The notes under the pieces were generated by a model. The model was not told the DNA's origin, did no database searches, and saw only the letters and a program-made list of their open reading frames with translations. Positions 1 through 10,190 of a DNA stretch of 64,000 nt are shown one piece after another. The position numbers and the translations under genes were made by a program. The DNA is from DASUPK01 sp963831605 (lineage in GTDB: Bacteria > Actinomycetota > Thermoleophilia > Solirubrobacterales > 70-9): positions 434,001 to 498,000 of the forward strand of contig CAWHQR010000002.1 of the NCBI GenBank assembly GCA_963831605.1, given 5' to 3'. Every line of letters begins with the position of its first letter. Positions within the stretch are counted from its first letter, which is position 1.

Positions 1-1062
1 CACCCATTCGCGGCTCGTCGCGGCATTCGCAGCCCGCTCGCCCTCCGAAGCGTCGAGGAACTCGCGGACAGCGTCCGCGATCGTCCGGGGGTCCCGGGCC
101 ACCAGTGGCACGCGGGTACGGCATTGCCGACAGCGGCATGCCCGGGAGATCGGATGCGACGACCGGGGTGCCACAGCAAATCGACTCGAGCACCGAGTAC
201 GGCATCCCCTCTCGCGCACTGACCGCGAGGAACACGTCGGCGGCGCCGAACAGGTCGGTGACATCGGGTACCCGATCGATCACCCGGACGTGGTCCGCGA
301 TGCCCAGCTCGCGGGCAGCATTCTTCGCCGGGTCCCCTCCCCTCTGCGCCAGCGCGAGCACTCGATCGCGTCCCGACCCGAGGAGATCGGCCACCGCCCG
401 CAGGAAGAGATCGCCGCCCTTGATCCTCCAGTCCCAGCCAAAATGGAGCAGTACCTCCGCGTCAGCCGCTATGTCGAGCCGGCGGCGGGCCTCGGCCCGC
501 CGGGCCACGTCGAGCAGTGGGAATTGATCGGCGTCGATGCCACTCGGGACGACCTCGATTCGGCCTTCGGGCACGCCGCGAGCGTGGAGCTTGCGCGCCA
601 TGTTGCTCGCGAGACAAATGACCCCATCGAGGCGCCGCGCGAGCGCGGTGAACTTCGCCACGTTTCGGGCAACCGCAAGGGGCCGCCTGCGGAGGATCGT
701 GTGAACGTGCCAGTAGCCATGTCGGCCCTGACGTCGCGACTAGAGCAGCGCGACCGGGATGTCCCACGTCGTGAAGTGAGAGTGCATCACCACCGGACCG
801 CCCTGGTCTCCAACCAGCGACCGAAGCCGCGGCGTGCGCTCCCGACGGCGCAGCTCGGGCATAAAGTGGATCGTCGTTCCGTCGAACCGGAGCTGTCGGA
901 CCCATTCGTGCTCCCTCGCGGCGCTGGGCAGGACGAAGTCAATAGTCCATCCGCGCTCGACGGCCTCCCTGCCGAGCGTGGGCGAGCATAAGAACGAAGG
1001 ACCCACCGTCTTCGCGCGCGCGCGAACGGCGCCAACTCGATCAGCCGTGGGCGATCAGCCAT
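1..1062 (-). CDS. GT4-family glycosyltransferase, 3' end beyond the window, frameshifted
   Basis: Retaining glycosyltransferase of the GT4/GT1 fold, probably adding a sugar to a lipid-linked surface polysaccharide in the cytoplasm. The restored protein begins MADRPRLIELAPFARAKT and carries the hallmarks of the C-terminal nucleotide-sugar domain: 'VVPSGIDADQFP', 'LLHFGWDWRIKGGD', 'VFLAVSAREGMPYSVLESICCGTPVVASD' in separate short pieces of one frame. The E-x7-E type motif lies in the last of these. The frame breaks near 1010 (inside a CG repeat), near 735 and near 118; removing single-base errors gives one continuous protein. The gene runs off the left edge. It is divergent from the flippase at 1125. 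The exact donor sugar cannot be told. Confidence 0.75.
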
Positions 1063-1124
1063 GGATGTGTGGGAGACGCATCTTGCCCGCGGGTCCTGAC
1101 ACTAGCCTTCATCTTCCCTGATAC

Positions 1125-2905
1125 GTGAACCAGCCGCCTGATAGCCGTGCGCCCGATGATTTCGATCCGCTGAATCCGAGCCTCACGGCTGAGGAGGGGA
1201 TGACCGGCACCGTCGTGCGCGGCGGCGGACTCGCGGCGATCGGATACGGGCTTGCACAGGGATCTACGCTCCTCTTCTACGTCGTACTCGCTCGGCTGAT
1301 CAGTCCGAGCGACTTCGGTCAGTTCGCAGCCGCCTCGATCATCGTGGGCGTGGGCCTCCTCTTCAGTGAGTCCGGGATGCTCGCCGCACTGATCCACAGG
1401 CGGGACCGCGTTGCCGAGGCGGCTTCAACCGCAGTGGTCGCAGGGCTTGCGGGCGGCGCACTCTTCTCGCTGGTGGCGCTGGCTCTGGCACCTGTGATCG
1501 GTGCGTTTTTCCACAGCGACCGTGTTGGTATCCCTCGCGGCTGTGCTCTCGGGCGTTCTCCTGATCCGCAGTACCGAGATCGTCCCTGGGGCGATCCTTC
1601 AGCGCCGCTTCTCCTTCATGAGGCGAATGATCATCGAGCCGGTCCAGGTCGCTGCCTTCGGGGTGGCTGCGGTGATCGCCGCCGCAGCCGACCTCGGCCC
1701 GTGGGCGCTCGTTATCGGCTATTACGCCGCCGCGATGGTTGACGCCATCCTTTCCTGGGCCCTCGTCCGGTGGCGTCCCCGGGTCCGGCAGATGTCCTTT
1801 GCGATGTGGCGGGAGCTCGTCAGCTACGGCCGACACGTGATCGCCGCCAGTCTTGTAGTGCGCGTTGGCGACGAGATCCCAACCGTGCTCGTCGGGCGTT
1901 TCGTCGGGACAGGATCGCTGGGCCAGTACCGCTACGCGAACAGAATCGCCTCGTTGCCGCTTGGCCTGATCCTGGCGGCGGCGTCCTACGTGATCTTCCC
2001 GGCCTTTTCGCGCATATCTCATGACGCACAGCGCTTCGCCGCGGCATTCCTCCGATCGCTGCGATTGTTCGCGACGATCGCCTTCCCGCTCAGCCTGATA
2101 CTGGTTCCGCTCGGTATCCCGCTGGACGGTCGTCCTCTTCGGCGATCAGTGGCACGAAGCCGGCACTGGGGCGATGGCATTGTCCGGCTACGGAGTCGGC
2201 GCCTGCATGATCTCCATCGTTTCCGAGGGGCTCAAAGCGGCGGGGCGCCCGCGCGTCTTGGTCAGCGTGCACCTGGTCAGCTTCACGTGTGCGACGGCTG
2301 CAATGATCGCGCTGCTGGGCCTCGACGTCATCGGTGTTTGCCTCGGACTCTCGGCGGGCCTTCTTGTTGGTGGGGCCTACGGGCTGATTCGACTCGGACG
2401 GATTCTGGAGGTCCCTCTTCGCTCGATCGCGTCGGCAATCTGGCCGCCCGCTGTCGCCGCGATGGTTATGGCCGCAGTTCTTCTTCCTCTCGATCCACTT
2501 CTCCTCAGCCCGGAGGATCACGGTACTGCGCTGGCGCTGCTCTTCATCGGCGTGGAGGGCGTCTTGGGGTTCGTGGTCTTCATGCTCTTGTTGCGGCTGC
2601 TCGCACCGCAGACGGTCACCGAGCTGATCGTGGCAGTTCAAGCGGCGGTCAGGCGAGGGGTCGGCGGCGACATCGGCCGCATGACGATCACCCGGTGCCG
2701 AGAAGCCGGGCGTCGATCTCGTCGAGCAGGTTCGGATCAACACCCGAATCGACCTTGCGGGCGAAAAGCTTTCCCGATCGCTCGATTTCGGAGGTCCTCA
2801 ACGGTCAGCGTCTTCGGATTGTTCGCGGCCGGGTCCCAGACGGCAAACACAAGGCTGTCATTGACGACGGTCTCACGGAGCGCGGAGCTCATGAGCACGG
2901 TCTGA
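1125..2905 (+). CDS. Wzx-like polysaccharide flippase (MOP superfamily), frameshifted
   Basis: Multi-pass membrane protein of the polysaccharide transport (Wzx/RfbX) family, expected to flip lipid-linked sugar units across the membrane. The N-terminal segment 'GLAAIGYGLAQGSTLLFYVVLARLISPSDFG' (read as two short pieces) is typical of the family, followed by about a dozen hydrophobic helices, including 'VVRVGDEIPTVLVGRF' near mid-protein. The frame changes near 1535 and again near 2125, so three frames must be joined. As read, the last frame stays open to 2905, but this overlaps the converging gene by some 200 bases; a further small indel would end it near 2684. The start is GTG at 1125. A possible -10 box (TAGCCT) lies at 1103. 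Confidence 0.75.
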
Positions 2906-3540
2906 AAGAAAACCTCGTCGCCAGACCCGGAGTGCCGGAAGCATCTGGTGAGATCGCGCTCCCCCGCAGCCTGGAGAATTCTCCGTCGGTGTTGCCGTCC
3001 GAGTGACCAGTAGGCAGAACCACCCCATGGCTCATAGGAGTCCGGAAGGCGGCTCCGCAGTAACGGCAGCATCACGTTTCCGCGGCGCGGTGTCCAGACC
3101 CAGACTCGCTCAAAACGGTCGAGTCCACCCCGCTGGGTCGGCCACCATTCATAGTTGGGAAGTGACTCCCGTTGCATGAACGCAACCGTCGGGTCACTGA
3201 GTCGCTCAACGATCTCTTCATGGGGACGGATCGGATAGTGCTGTCCAGTGACCAGTACCACCTGTTCGGGGTCATGACCGCTGCGCTCGATCGCCCGCAA
3301 CCCCTCCAGGCTCACCGCGATCTGACTCCAGTGGCCCCACCTGATTCGCCGGGACGGCAGGAACTCGCAGTTCGCGACGCTCCGGATCTGATCGACGAGC
3401 TTGCTCGCGACGGACGGCGGCGACTTGCGATCGACGTGGATGAAGAAGGAGGTGGCCGAATCGCCGGAGCTCAGCATCTTGATCTGCCGAGCGACCTGCA
3501 TGGGCGCCTTATGCGCCATGACTATGTAGGCGACGCTCAT
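2688..3540 (-). CDS. Core-2/I-branching beta-GlcNAc-transferase-like (GT14) protein
   Basis: Resembles the bacterial GT14 'Branch' family (beta-1,6-N-acetylglucosaminyltransferase-like). Visible signatures are the N-terminal 'AYIVMAHKAP', 'FFIHVDRKS', the 'VVLVTGQHYPIRP' region and the C-terminal 'GSGDEVFFQTVLMSS', 'LVFAVWDP', 'LTVEDL'. Without correction the frame ends at 2737 with an atypical tail; a one-base shift near 2765 restores 'ARKVDSGVDPNLLDEIDARL', an ending typical of the family, and moves the stop to 2688. It converges on the flippase and lies 10 bases downstream of the following GT4 gene, so it belongs to the same surface-polysaccharide cluster. Confidence 0.75.
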
Positions 3541-3550
3541 CGGCGTGGCC

Positions 3551-4768
3551 TCAGTGGGGTTGGCCGCGGGTCACCTCGGCGAGCACCGCCTCGAGAGTCT
3601 CGACCCCGCGCTCGCGGGAGTTCTCCTCGGCGAATGCCCGCGCGGCGGAGCCGAGGCGGTCACGCAGGGTGTCGTCATCACGCAATCGCCTGACCGCCGC
3701 GGCGAGCTCGTCCGGATTGCCGGGCGGGACACAGAGCCCCGCATCGGCTCCAGCGGCGAGGCTGGCGGCCTCGCCCGCCACGGCGACCACGACGGGCCGG
3801 CGAACCGCGCAGCAGTCGAACAACTTCGAGGGGACGAAGCCCTCCAAGCCGGGCGTCGCGTCCAGTGAGACGAGCAACGCGTCCGATGCCCTCATCAGGG
3901 GAGCGACCTGGGCCGGTGGGATCGCATCGCGGAACTCGACGGCGCCCGGCGCCACCTCGCTCGCCAAGCTCTGCAGCTGCTCGCGGCATGGCCCTTCACC
4001 GACCAGCAGCAGTCTGAAGCCGCTGCCGAGCTCTCCGGCGGCGCGGACGGCGGCGTCCAGGCCCTGGGCGAGCCCCAAGTTGCCCGCGTACGTCCAGGTG
4101 AAGCGCTCGTCATCACCGATCAACGAACGATCCGGCTCCTCGTCGCCGGCGCTCAGAAAGCGCGCGGTCGTCCCGTTGGAGATCTGGGTCACCTTGCCGT
4201 CGCCGCCCCGCGCCTCGATCTCCGCCTTGAACGTCTGCGTGGTGCAGGTGATCGCGGAGGCGCTCCGGGAGAGCCGCTGTTCCATCTTCCGCACCACTGC
4301 CACCAGGGGTCCCTCCTTAACCTCTCCGACGACCAGAGCGACGTCGGGCCAGAGATCGCGAACGTCGAGGACCCAGGGCACGCGATGCCGAAACGCCAAG
4401 GTGGCCCCGACGTTGCCGACCGGCAGCGGCGGCGACGAGGCGACGATCACGTCGGGCTTTGGCCTGACCGCCCCCGTGAGGCTGGCGGATACACCGAACG
4501 ACGCGTAGTTGAGAAGCCTCGCCCGCGTCGCCTTCGACGGGGTCGCCCGCACCCAGACGTAGCGAACGTCAAAACCGTCCATCGCGCGGTGCTCCACGAA
4601 GTGGCCGCCATAGCCGGGCGCAACGACCCCGGCGGGGTGGCTCGGCACCTCGCAGATCACCTCGGCCTCGTGCCCACGCCGCGCCAGCCCCTCGGCGAAG
4701 CCATGCATCCTCGCGGCCGCCGCTGTGATCTCGGGCGTGAAGTACTGGCTGACGAGTAGCACCCTCAC
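3551..4768 (-). CDS. GT4 glycosyltransferase, WbuB/WcaI-like
   Basis: Intact 405-residue glycosyltransferase. The N-terminal acceptor domain starts 'MRVLLVSQYFTPEITAAAAR' and has the 'DVIVASSPPLPVGNVGA' and 'DVRDLWPDVALVVGEV' segments seen in WbuB-like fucosaminyl/sugar transferases; the C-terminal donor domain has 'TYAGNLGLAQGLDAAV' and 'FVPSKLFDCCAVRRPVVV'. It probably extends an undecaprenyl-linked glycan in the cytoplasm. The start is GTG at 4768 and overlaps the stop of a 36-codon DegT remnant, which suggests that the gene was once translationally coupled to a full-length aminotransferase. Confidence 0.85.
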   Translation of the reverse strand: MRVLLVSQYFTPEITAAAARMHGFAEGLARRGHEAEVICEVPSHPAGVVAPGYGGHFVEHRAMDGFDVRYVWVRATPSKATRARLLNYASFGVSASLTGAVRPKPDVIVASSPPLPVGNVGATLAFRHRVPWVLDVRDLWPDVALVVGEVKEGPLVAVVRKMEQRLSRSASAITCTTQTFKAEIEARGGDGKVTQISNGTTARFLSAGDEEPDRSLIGDDERFTWTYAGNLGLAQGLDAAVRAAGELGSGFRLLLVGEGPCREQLQSLASEVAPGAVEFRDAIPPAQVAPLMRASDALLVSLDATPGLEGFVPSKLFDCCAVRRPVVVAVAGEAASLAAGADAGLCVPPGNPDELAAAVRRLRDDDTLRDRLGSAARAFAEENSRERGVETLEAVLAEVTRGQPH

Positions 4769-4875
4769 AGGGACGAGGCAACGCTGTCGACGACCAACCC
4801 GATCTGCTCCTCGGTGATCGTCGGGAAGAGTGGGAGGGTCACCGTCTCAGTTAGGGGAACCTTCCAGTCAGGCAT
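4765..4875 (-). pseudogene. C-terminal remnant of a DegT/DnrJ/EryC1 aminotransferase
   Basis: A 36-codon open frame starts with ATG at 4875, overlapping the nucleotidyltransferase stop, and ends at 4765, overlapping the GTG of the next gene. Its sequence (VPLTETVTLPLFPTITEEQ then IGLVVDSVASSL) matches the last turn of DegT-type aminotransferases: compare 'CLPLFHQMTSDQLDRV' and 'CLPIFASLDDARVGLVVEEL' at the ends of the two intact DegT genes at 17.4-19.7 kb. The PLP-binding part is absent from the surrounding 700 bases, so this is more likely a deletion remnant than a frameshifted gene. Confidence 0.6.
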
Positions 4876-5573
4876 CCTTGAAGAGCTCCGGATGCGCCTC
4901 GATCTCGGCGGTAGCCCGCTCGAGCTCGCCGGCCGTCCCGATGTCGAACCAGACCCCCGGACCGGTGTAGACGGCGACCTTGCGCCCGGCCTCGAGCATC
5001 GCGTGCACCACGTCGGGGAAATCGAAGTGTCCCGGTGGAATCAGCTCGACCACGTCGGGGTCGTAAACGTAGACGCCCATGCTTACCTCGAAGCGCATCG
5101 TCGGCTTCTCGATGTACTCCCGGACGAAGCCATCCTCCGACTCGATCACACCCAGGTCGATGTCGACCGTCTTCTGGTGAGTTGCGATCGTCAACCCGCC
5201 CTCGTGACCCTTGTGGAAGCGCATCAGCTGCGCGTAGTCCAGGGTGGTCAACACGTCGCCGTTCATCGCCAGAAACGGCTCATCGAGCCCATCGACCCGT
5301 GTCAGCGCGCCGGCGGTCCCGAGGGGCGTGTCCTCCCAGACGTAGTGAAGCTCCAATCCGTCCGGGAGTTCGATCTGGTCGAGGTACGCCTTGATCAACG
5401 CACCCAGGTGACCGACGGAGAGCTCGATCCGAGAGAAGCCGTTTCTCGGCCAGCTGGCGAATTACCACTTCCAGGATAGGCCGATCCCCGATTGGGACGA
5501 GCGGCTTCGGCAGTACCGCCGTGTACGGCCTGAGTCGAGTGCCCTTGCCTCCAGCCAGGATCACAGCCCTCAT
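4868..5573 (-). CDS. Sugar-phosphate nucleotidyltransferase (frameshifted)
   Basis: Member of the NTP-transferase family (glucose-1-phosphate thymidylyl-, or mannose-1-phosphate guanylyl-transferase type) that makes NDP-sugars for polysaccharide synthesis. The start at 5573 gives 'MRAVILAGGKGTRLRPYT', the canonical nucleotide-binding loop, followed by 'PKPLVPIGDRPILE'. After a frame change near 5440, in a run of A residues, the protein continues with 'AMNGDVLTT' (metal-binding Asp) and 'GPGVWFDIGTAGELERA'. The restored length is about 235 residues, usual for a single-domain enzyme without the left-handed beta-helix. The substrate is not determinable. Confidence 0.8.
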
Positions 5574-5789
5574 CAGATCGGTTCCCGTCCGGTCATGGGC
5601 TTGCAAACCCTCGACGAGGCACGCAGTGGCCTCGTTCGGGCAAACCACTCCTGAAGCGCCAAGGCCACGCTGGTCGCAGCAACTGGGACAAGACCATCTC
5701 TAGTCGCAGATCGTGTCAGGCTGACGAAGAAGTCGAAGGGTCGCCCCGGACCAGCCAGCCGCGAGGCTTCCAGGCGGCCAGCCGCTCAT

Positions 5790-6957
5790 TCACCCCGCGT
5801 CGCCTCCCCCGCTGCCCTCTCCGGCCTCGGCGGAAGTCAGCTCATAGTTGCGGTAGCGGAGGGAGCGAGCCTCCACGTCCGTGAACATCCCCGCCCTGAT
5901 CGCCTTCGCGAGCTGCTTGACGGCTCCGTTCACGGTGTTGTCCGGGAAGTAGCCGAGGCGGTCCTGGATCTTCCTGAAGGAGACGCGGTAGTTCCGGGCG
6001 TCGGCCCCGCCCTCCGACCACTCTACGCTCTCCCCCGCCGAGCGCCTCCAGAGCCGCCTCGACGATGGAGCGCTTCGTGTGGTTGCTGTCATCGCCGCCC
6101 AGGTTGAAGACCTCACTGGCAACTGTCTCGGCCGGCGCATCCAGCACCTTGGCGATGCCCCGCGAGATGTCAGCTACATGACAGTAGGGACGCCAGGTGT
6201 CCGCGTCGTAGACCTCGAGCGTGTGCCCAAGCGCCAGCTCGCGGGTGAACTCGGACACCGTCAGGTCGAAGCGCATCCTCGGGGAGGTGCCGAAGGCGGT
6301 CGACACTCGCAGGACTATGGCGTCGAAGGGGTGCTTGGATCCGAGCATCTCTCGTTCCATCTCCACCTTCGTCTCCGCATACAGGGAGAGCGGGTGGAGC
6401 TCGTCTTCCTCTACCGCGGGCTCGTCGTCCTTCCGCAACCCGTAATTGCTGCAGGTCGAGGCGAAGACGAAACGCTCGACTGAGGCGTCGGCGGCCGCCC
6501 CGATCACCCGTCGCGCCCCATCGAGATTCGTCTCCCGGGCGAGCTCGGGGTTGTGCTTGCAGACCGGGTCACCGACGAGCGCGGCTAGGAGGACGACATC
6601 GGTGATTCCCTCCATTGCCGCCTTGACGTCGCCGGCGGAGCGGACATCGCCATGGACGAACCCGAACCTCTCGTGGTCGGCCACCGCCCCCAGGGAATCG
6701 CTGTTGTCGTAGAGCAGCGAGTCGAGCACCCGCACCCGATAGCCCTCGGCCAACAGGGTCGGCGTCAGCACGGAGCCGATGTAGCCGGCTCCTCCGACGA
6801 CGAGGACGTTCCGCTCGGCCGCCAACGCCTCAGAGGCCGCCGGAGCCGCCTCAGGCGTGGTGCTGCCGCCCGACTTCGGGACCGAGGCAGGGTAGATCAC
6901 GATCTCGCCGCCGAGGCCAACCCCAGCCTTGAGGTCGAACACGGGGATGTCCGGCAT
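5790..6957 (-). CDS. NAD-dependent sugar epimerase/dehydratase (extended SDR), frameshifted
   Basis: Extended short-chain dehydrogenase acting on nucleotide sugars. The Rossmann loop 'VVGGAGYIGS' occurs about 50 residues in, after an unusual N-terminal segment (MPDIPVFDLKAGVGLGGEI...) that may reflect an upstream start; the active site has 'STCSNYG' and 'YAETK' (YxxxK), and the substrate region has 'RPYCHVADISRGI'. The frame breaks near 6030 within a C/G run and continues as 'NYRVSFRKIQDRLGYFPD' to a stop at 5790. It is separated from the nucleotidyltransferase by 216 bases in which I see no gene. Confidence 0.8.
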
Positions 6958-7073
6958 TTCACCGGACTCCGGGATACGGCACCTGCGATCTCGGTCAGCG
7001 GGAGAGTATCGGCACTGAATCCCTAGCCTACAGTTGCTCCAGGTCGGTACGTTTCCCGGGTGCGCTCGGATCC

Positions 7074-7907
7074 GTGCAAGCTGTGAGGGAGCGCTTCAAG
7101 TTGCTCCGCCTGATCCTCAGAGTTGCGGCAGGCCCCCGAGGCGTCGGCAGGGCCATCAGGGCGGCCGCCGTCAGACGAAGCCGGACCCAGCACCCGCTTG
7201 AGCCGGTTGCGGTACCGATGCGTGCCCTCGAGGGGCAGGCCCTCTGGGTTCGTCCAGGTTCAAGCGACCTCTTGAACGCCGCCGCCTATTACTCCACGGA
7301 CGCATACCAGCCACCGAGCGAAATCGATCTCTCCGGCGCCGCGACGATTTGTGAGCTCGGAACGAACATCGGAGTGCGCTCCTGACGGCCCTGGGAGTCC
7401 AGCATCCAAATGCGAGGTTGCTCGGCGTCGAAGCCGACACAGGAAATGCTGCGGTGGCTCGCCGCAACCTGGGCCGCTTCGGCGAGCGAGCGAGGCTTGT
7501 GGAGCAGGCAATCTGGAGCACCGAGACGGACCTCGTGGTGGCAACCGGGCTCGGCACACGGCGAGCACGGATTCCTGGTCCGACCCAAGGGGTCGGAGGA
7601 TCCGCCGGGACTGACCGACGCTGGCCCGACGACGATCGACCAGTTGCTGGAAGACGAACTCGGGGATGGGGAGCTGATCGACTACATGCACGTCTCAATC
7701 GAGGGGTCGGAGCCCGAGGCCCTCAGGACGGCGCGAGAGAGGCCGCAGCGGGTGCGATCTCTCCGGATCGAGCTGCACCCGTACTTCGGTATCGATCGAG
7801 GAGAAGTTCCTTCGCGCCTGCAAGCAGCCTCGGGTACACCACACGGCTGGCGCCCTACCCGCCGGACAAGTGGGTCTTCGCCGTGCGCAGCGACGACCGA
7901 CCGCTAG
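7074..7907 (+). CDS. FkbM-family methyltransferase (multiply frameshifted)
   Basis: Class I SAM methyltransferase of the FkbM type, probably O-methylating a sugar or glycan. Pieces recovered from three reading frames are 'CELGTNIG' (motif I region), 'GVEADTGNAAVARRNL' (acidic loop binding SAM ribose), 'YMHVSIEGSEPEALR' (the typical FkbM 'DIEGxE' region with DIEG read as SIEG) and 'GYTTRLAPYPPDKWVFAVRS'. Frame changes are needed near 7385, 7560 and 7790. The start is GTG at 7074. The stop at 7905-7907 overlaps the stop of the converging small membrane protein; the exact C-terminus is uncertain. Confidence 0.65.
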
Positions 7908-8171
7908 AGGCCGCCGGAGCCGCCAGACGTAGTGCTGCCGCCCGAGTTCGGGACCGGGGGTGCCGCCGCTCTGGTTCGTCGTCGTCGCGATCGTGCCCTG
8001 GGTGGTCGTCTCAGAGGTCGTCTGCGGGGCCGCGGTGGAGATCGAGCCGACCGGCACCGAGGTGGTGGTCTTGTCGTTGTTGTCGTCGCCGAGGACGATG
8101 ATCAGCCCGACGACGAGTCCGATCACCAGCGCGGCGAGGATTCCGATCGTCCAGCGGGCGCGAGTGTTCAC
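7904..8171 (-). CDS. Small membrane-anchored protein with Thr/Ser/Gly-rich tail
   Basis: Not recognised as a named family. It begins MNTRARWTIGILAALVIGL and has a single N-terminal hydrophobic helix (about residues 8-27), then an acidic patch 'GDDNND' and a long low-complexity Thr/Ser/Gln tail, consistent with a membrane anchor and an extracellular flexible stalk. A one-base correction in a C run near 7945 keeps the low-complexity character (SGGSTTSGGSGGL) and ends it at 7904; without it the frame enters unrelated sequence. It follows argD by 10 bases and may be cotranscribed with it. Confidence 0.5.
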
Positions 8172-8181
8172 GGCGGCGATC

Positions 8182-9354
8182 CTAGCCGAGGGTGCGGCCG
8201 ATTATCTCCAACGCCTCATCGACGTCGGCGTCGTCGATCACCAGGGTGGCAGGAGGCGAAGGGTGTCCTCGCCGATCGGATTCGCGATCAGGCCCTCGGC
8301 CAGAAGGCGCGAGGCGGCATCCTTCGCATCGATGCCGTCGAGGCGCGCGCCCAGCATGAGTCCCCGGCCGCGCACCTCCGCGATCGAATCGATCACCTCG
8401 AGGCCTCGCACCGAGCGGCTCCCCAGTTCCCGGACGCGGCGGAGCAGCTCGGGGTTGTCGATCACCCCGAAGGCGGCCAGCGAGGCGGCGGCGATCAGCG
8501 GGCCGCCCGCGAAGGTCGAGCCGTGGTCGCCGCGCTCCAGGACGTCGGCCGTGTCCGGAGAGGTCAGCAGGCGCCCACCGGCAGACCGCCTCCGAGCGCC
8601 TTTGCTGTGGTCATCACATCTGGCCGCACCGACAGCCGCTCGTAGGCCCACAGTGACCCCGTCCTGCCCATGCCGGTCTGGATCTCGTCGAAGATCAGCA
8701 GCGCGCCGGCCGCGTCGCACGCCTCCCGGGGGCGGCGGCGATCACTTCGTCGGGGACGACGTGCACACCGGTCTCTCCCTGGATCGGCTCGAGAATGACG
8801 GCGGCCGTCCGCTCGCCGACGGCGTCGCGGAGCGCATCCGGCATCGTCGCGCGGCACGGCCCGGAACCCCGGCAGGTACGGCGCGAAGTTCTCGTTCGTG
8901 GAGAGCCCAGGGGTGGCAGAGAGCGATCCCATCGTTCGGCCGTGGAACGCCCCCTCCAGGACGACGATCTCGGGATCCTCGATGCCACGCCCATGCGCGT
9001 GCTTGCGGACGAGCTTGATCGCGCACTCATTGGCCTCCGTGCCCGAATTGCAGAGAAAGGCCTTTCCACCCAGGCTCGACTCGCAAAGGCGCTGTGCGAG
9101 CCGGACGCCCCCTCCGTCAGAAACAGGTTCGAGGTGTGGGTGAGCGTCCCAGCCTGCTCGCGTACGACCTCCACCACCGCCGGATGACAGTGCCCGACCG
9201 AGCAAACCGAGATCCCGGCGAGGAAGTCGAGGTATTCCTTGCCGTCCGAGTCCCAGACGCGCGTGCCCTCACCCCGGACCAGCTCGACCGGCGCCCGTGG
9301 ATACGTCTGCATGACCCAGCGGGCCTCCAGCTCCTGGAGCTCGGCGAGATTCAT
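8182..9354 (-). CDS. argD: Acetylornithine aminotransferase (frameshifted)
   Basis: PLP-dependent class III aminotransferase converting N-acetylglutamate semialdehyde to N-acetylornithine. Recovered pieces in order: 'YLDFLAGISVCSVGHCHPAV', 'FLCNSGTEANECAIKLVR' (PLP phosphate site), 'FHGRTMGSLSATP', 'EPIQGETGV', 'LLIFDEIQTGMGRTG', 'TTAKALGGGLPVGA' (Schiff-base lysine), 'GSTFAGGPLIAAASLA'. The frame shifts about five times (near 9100, 8850, 8720, 8575 and 8250). The true end, 'DADVDEALEIIGRTLG', stops at 8182. The ATG overlaps the argB stop by 4 bases. It is the last arginine gene of the argC-J-B-D run. Confidence 0.9.
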
Positions 9355-10190
9355 GCGGTGATCTTGGTGCCGATGCCCGCGTCGGTGAAGAGCTCGAGCA
9401 GCAGGCTGTGCGGCTGGCGGCCGTCCACGATGTGGGTCGCCTCCACCCCGCCCGCGATCGCATCCACGCAGGCCTGAAGCTTGGGGCGCATTCCGCCCTC
9501 GATGCTGTCGAGCGCGGCGCGGACCGCGTCGGCCGTCGCCTGCGAGATGCGGGACTCCGGGTCATCCGGATCGCTCAGCCAGCCATCCACGTCCGTGAGG
9601 AAGATCGCCTTGTGGGCAGGCATCGCCGCCGCGACCTTGCCGGCAGCCTCGTCGGCGTTGACGTTGTAGGAGGCGCCCTCGCGATCGGTGCCGACCGAGG
9701 CGATCACGGGGATGTAGTCCTCGGCGATGTGCTCGATCACGTCGACGTTGACGTTGGTGATCTCGCCGACGAAGCCGACGTCAGCGGTCCGCCCGACGGG
9801 CCTGACCTCGAAGAGCGCGCCGTCCTCGCCGCCGAGCCCGACCGCCGGCTGGCCGTGTCGGTTGAGCCGGGTGAGGATGTCCGAGTTGATCTTTCCGAGC
9901 AGCACCATCTTGGCGACCTCGACGGTCTCGGCGTCGGAGACGCGCAGACCCTCGACGAACTTCGACCTCCATCCCCATCCGCTCCATGTAGTGGGTGATC
10001 TCCGGGCCGCCGCCGTGGACGATGATCGGGTTCATCCCGACGTACTTGAGGAGGACGACGTCCGCGCGAAGGCCTCTCGCAGCTCCTCGTCGCGCATCGC
10101 CGCGCCGCCGTACTTGATCACGATCGTGCGGCCATGGAACTCCCTGATGTAGGGAAGTGCCTCGAGAAGCGTCTCGACTGAGGAGGTCAG
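9351..10190 (-). CDS. argB: Acetylglutamate kinase (frameshifted, probable CTG start)
   Basis: Amino-acid kinase family enzyme that phosphorylates N-acetylglutamate. Diagnostic pieces are 'TIVIKYGGAAM' near the N-terminus, 'IIVHGGGPEIT', 'VASVGTDREGASYNVNADEA' in short form, 'FLTDVDGW' and 'GGMRPKLQACVDAI'. Frame changes are needed near 10070 and 9960. Upstream in the true N-terminal frame a stop codon comes before any ATG or GTG; the only near-cognate start is CTG at 10190, which overlaps the argJ stop as CTGA and gives (M)TSSVETLLEALPYIREFHG. A missed base could instead hide a normal start. It overlaps argD by 4 bases. Confidence 0.9.

Noticed and set aside
1005..1025. CG dinucleotide repeat as a phase-variation tract in the first glycosyltransferase
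   Set aside because: It does shift the frame, but neighbouring essential genes carry as many indels, so sequence error is the simpler explanation.
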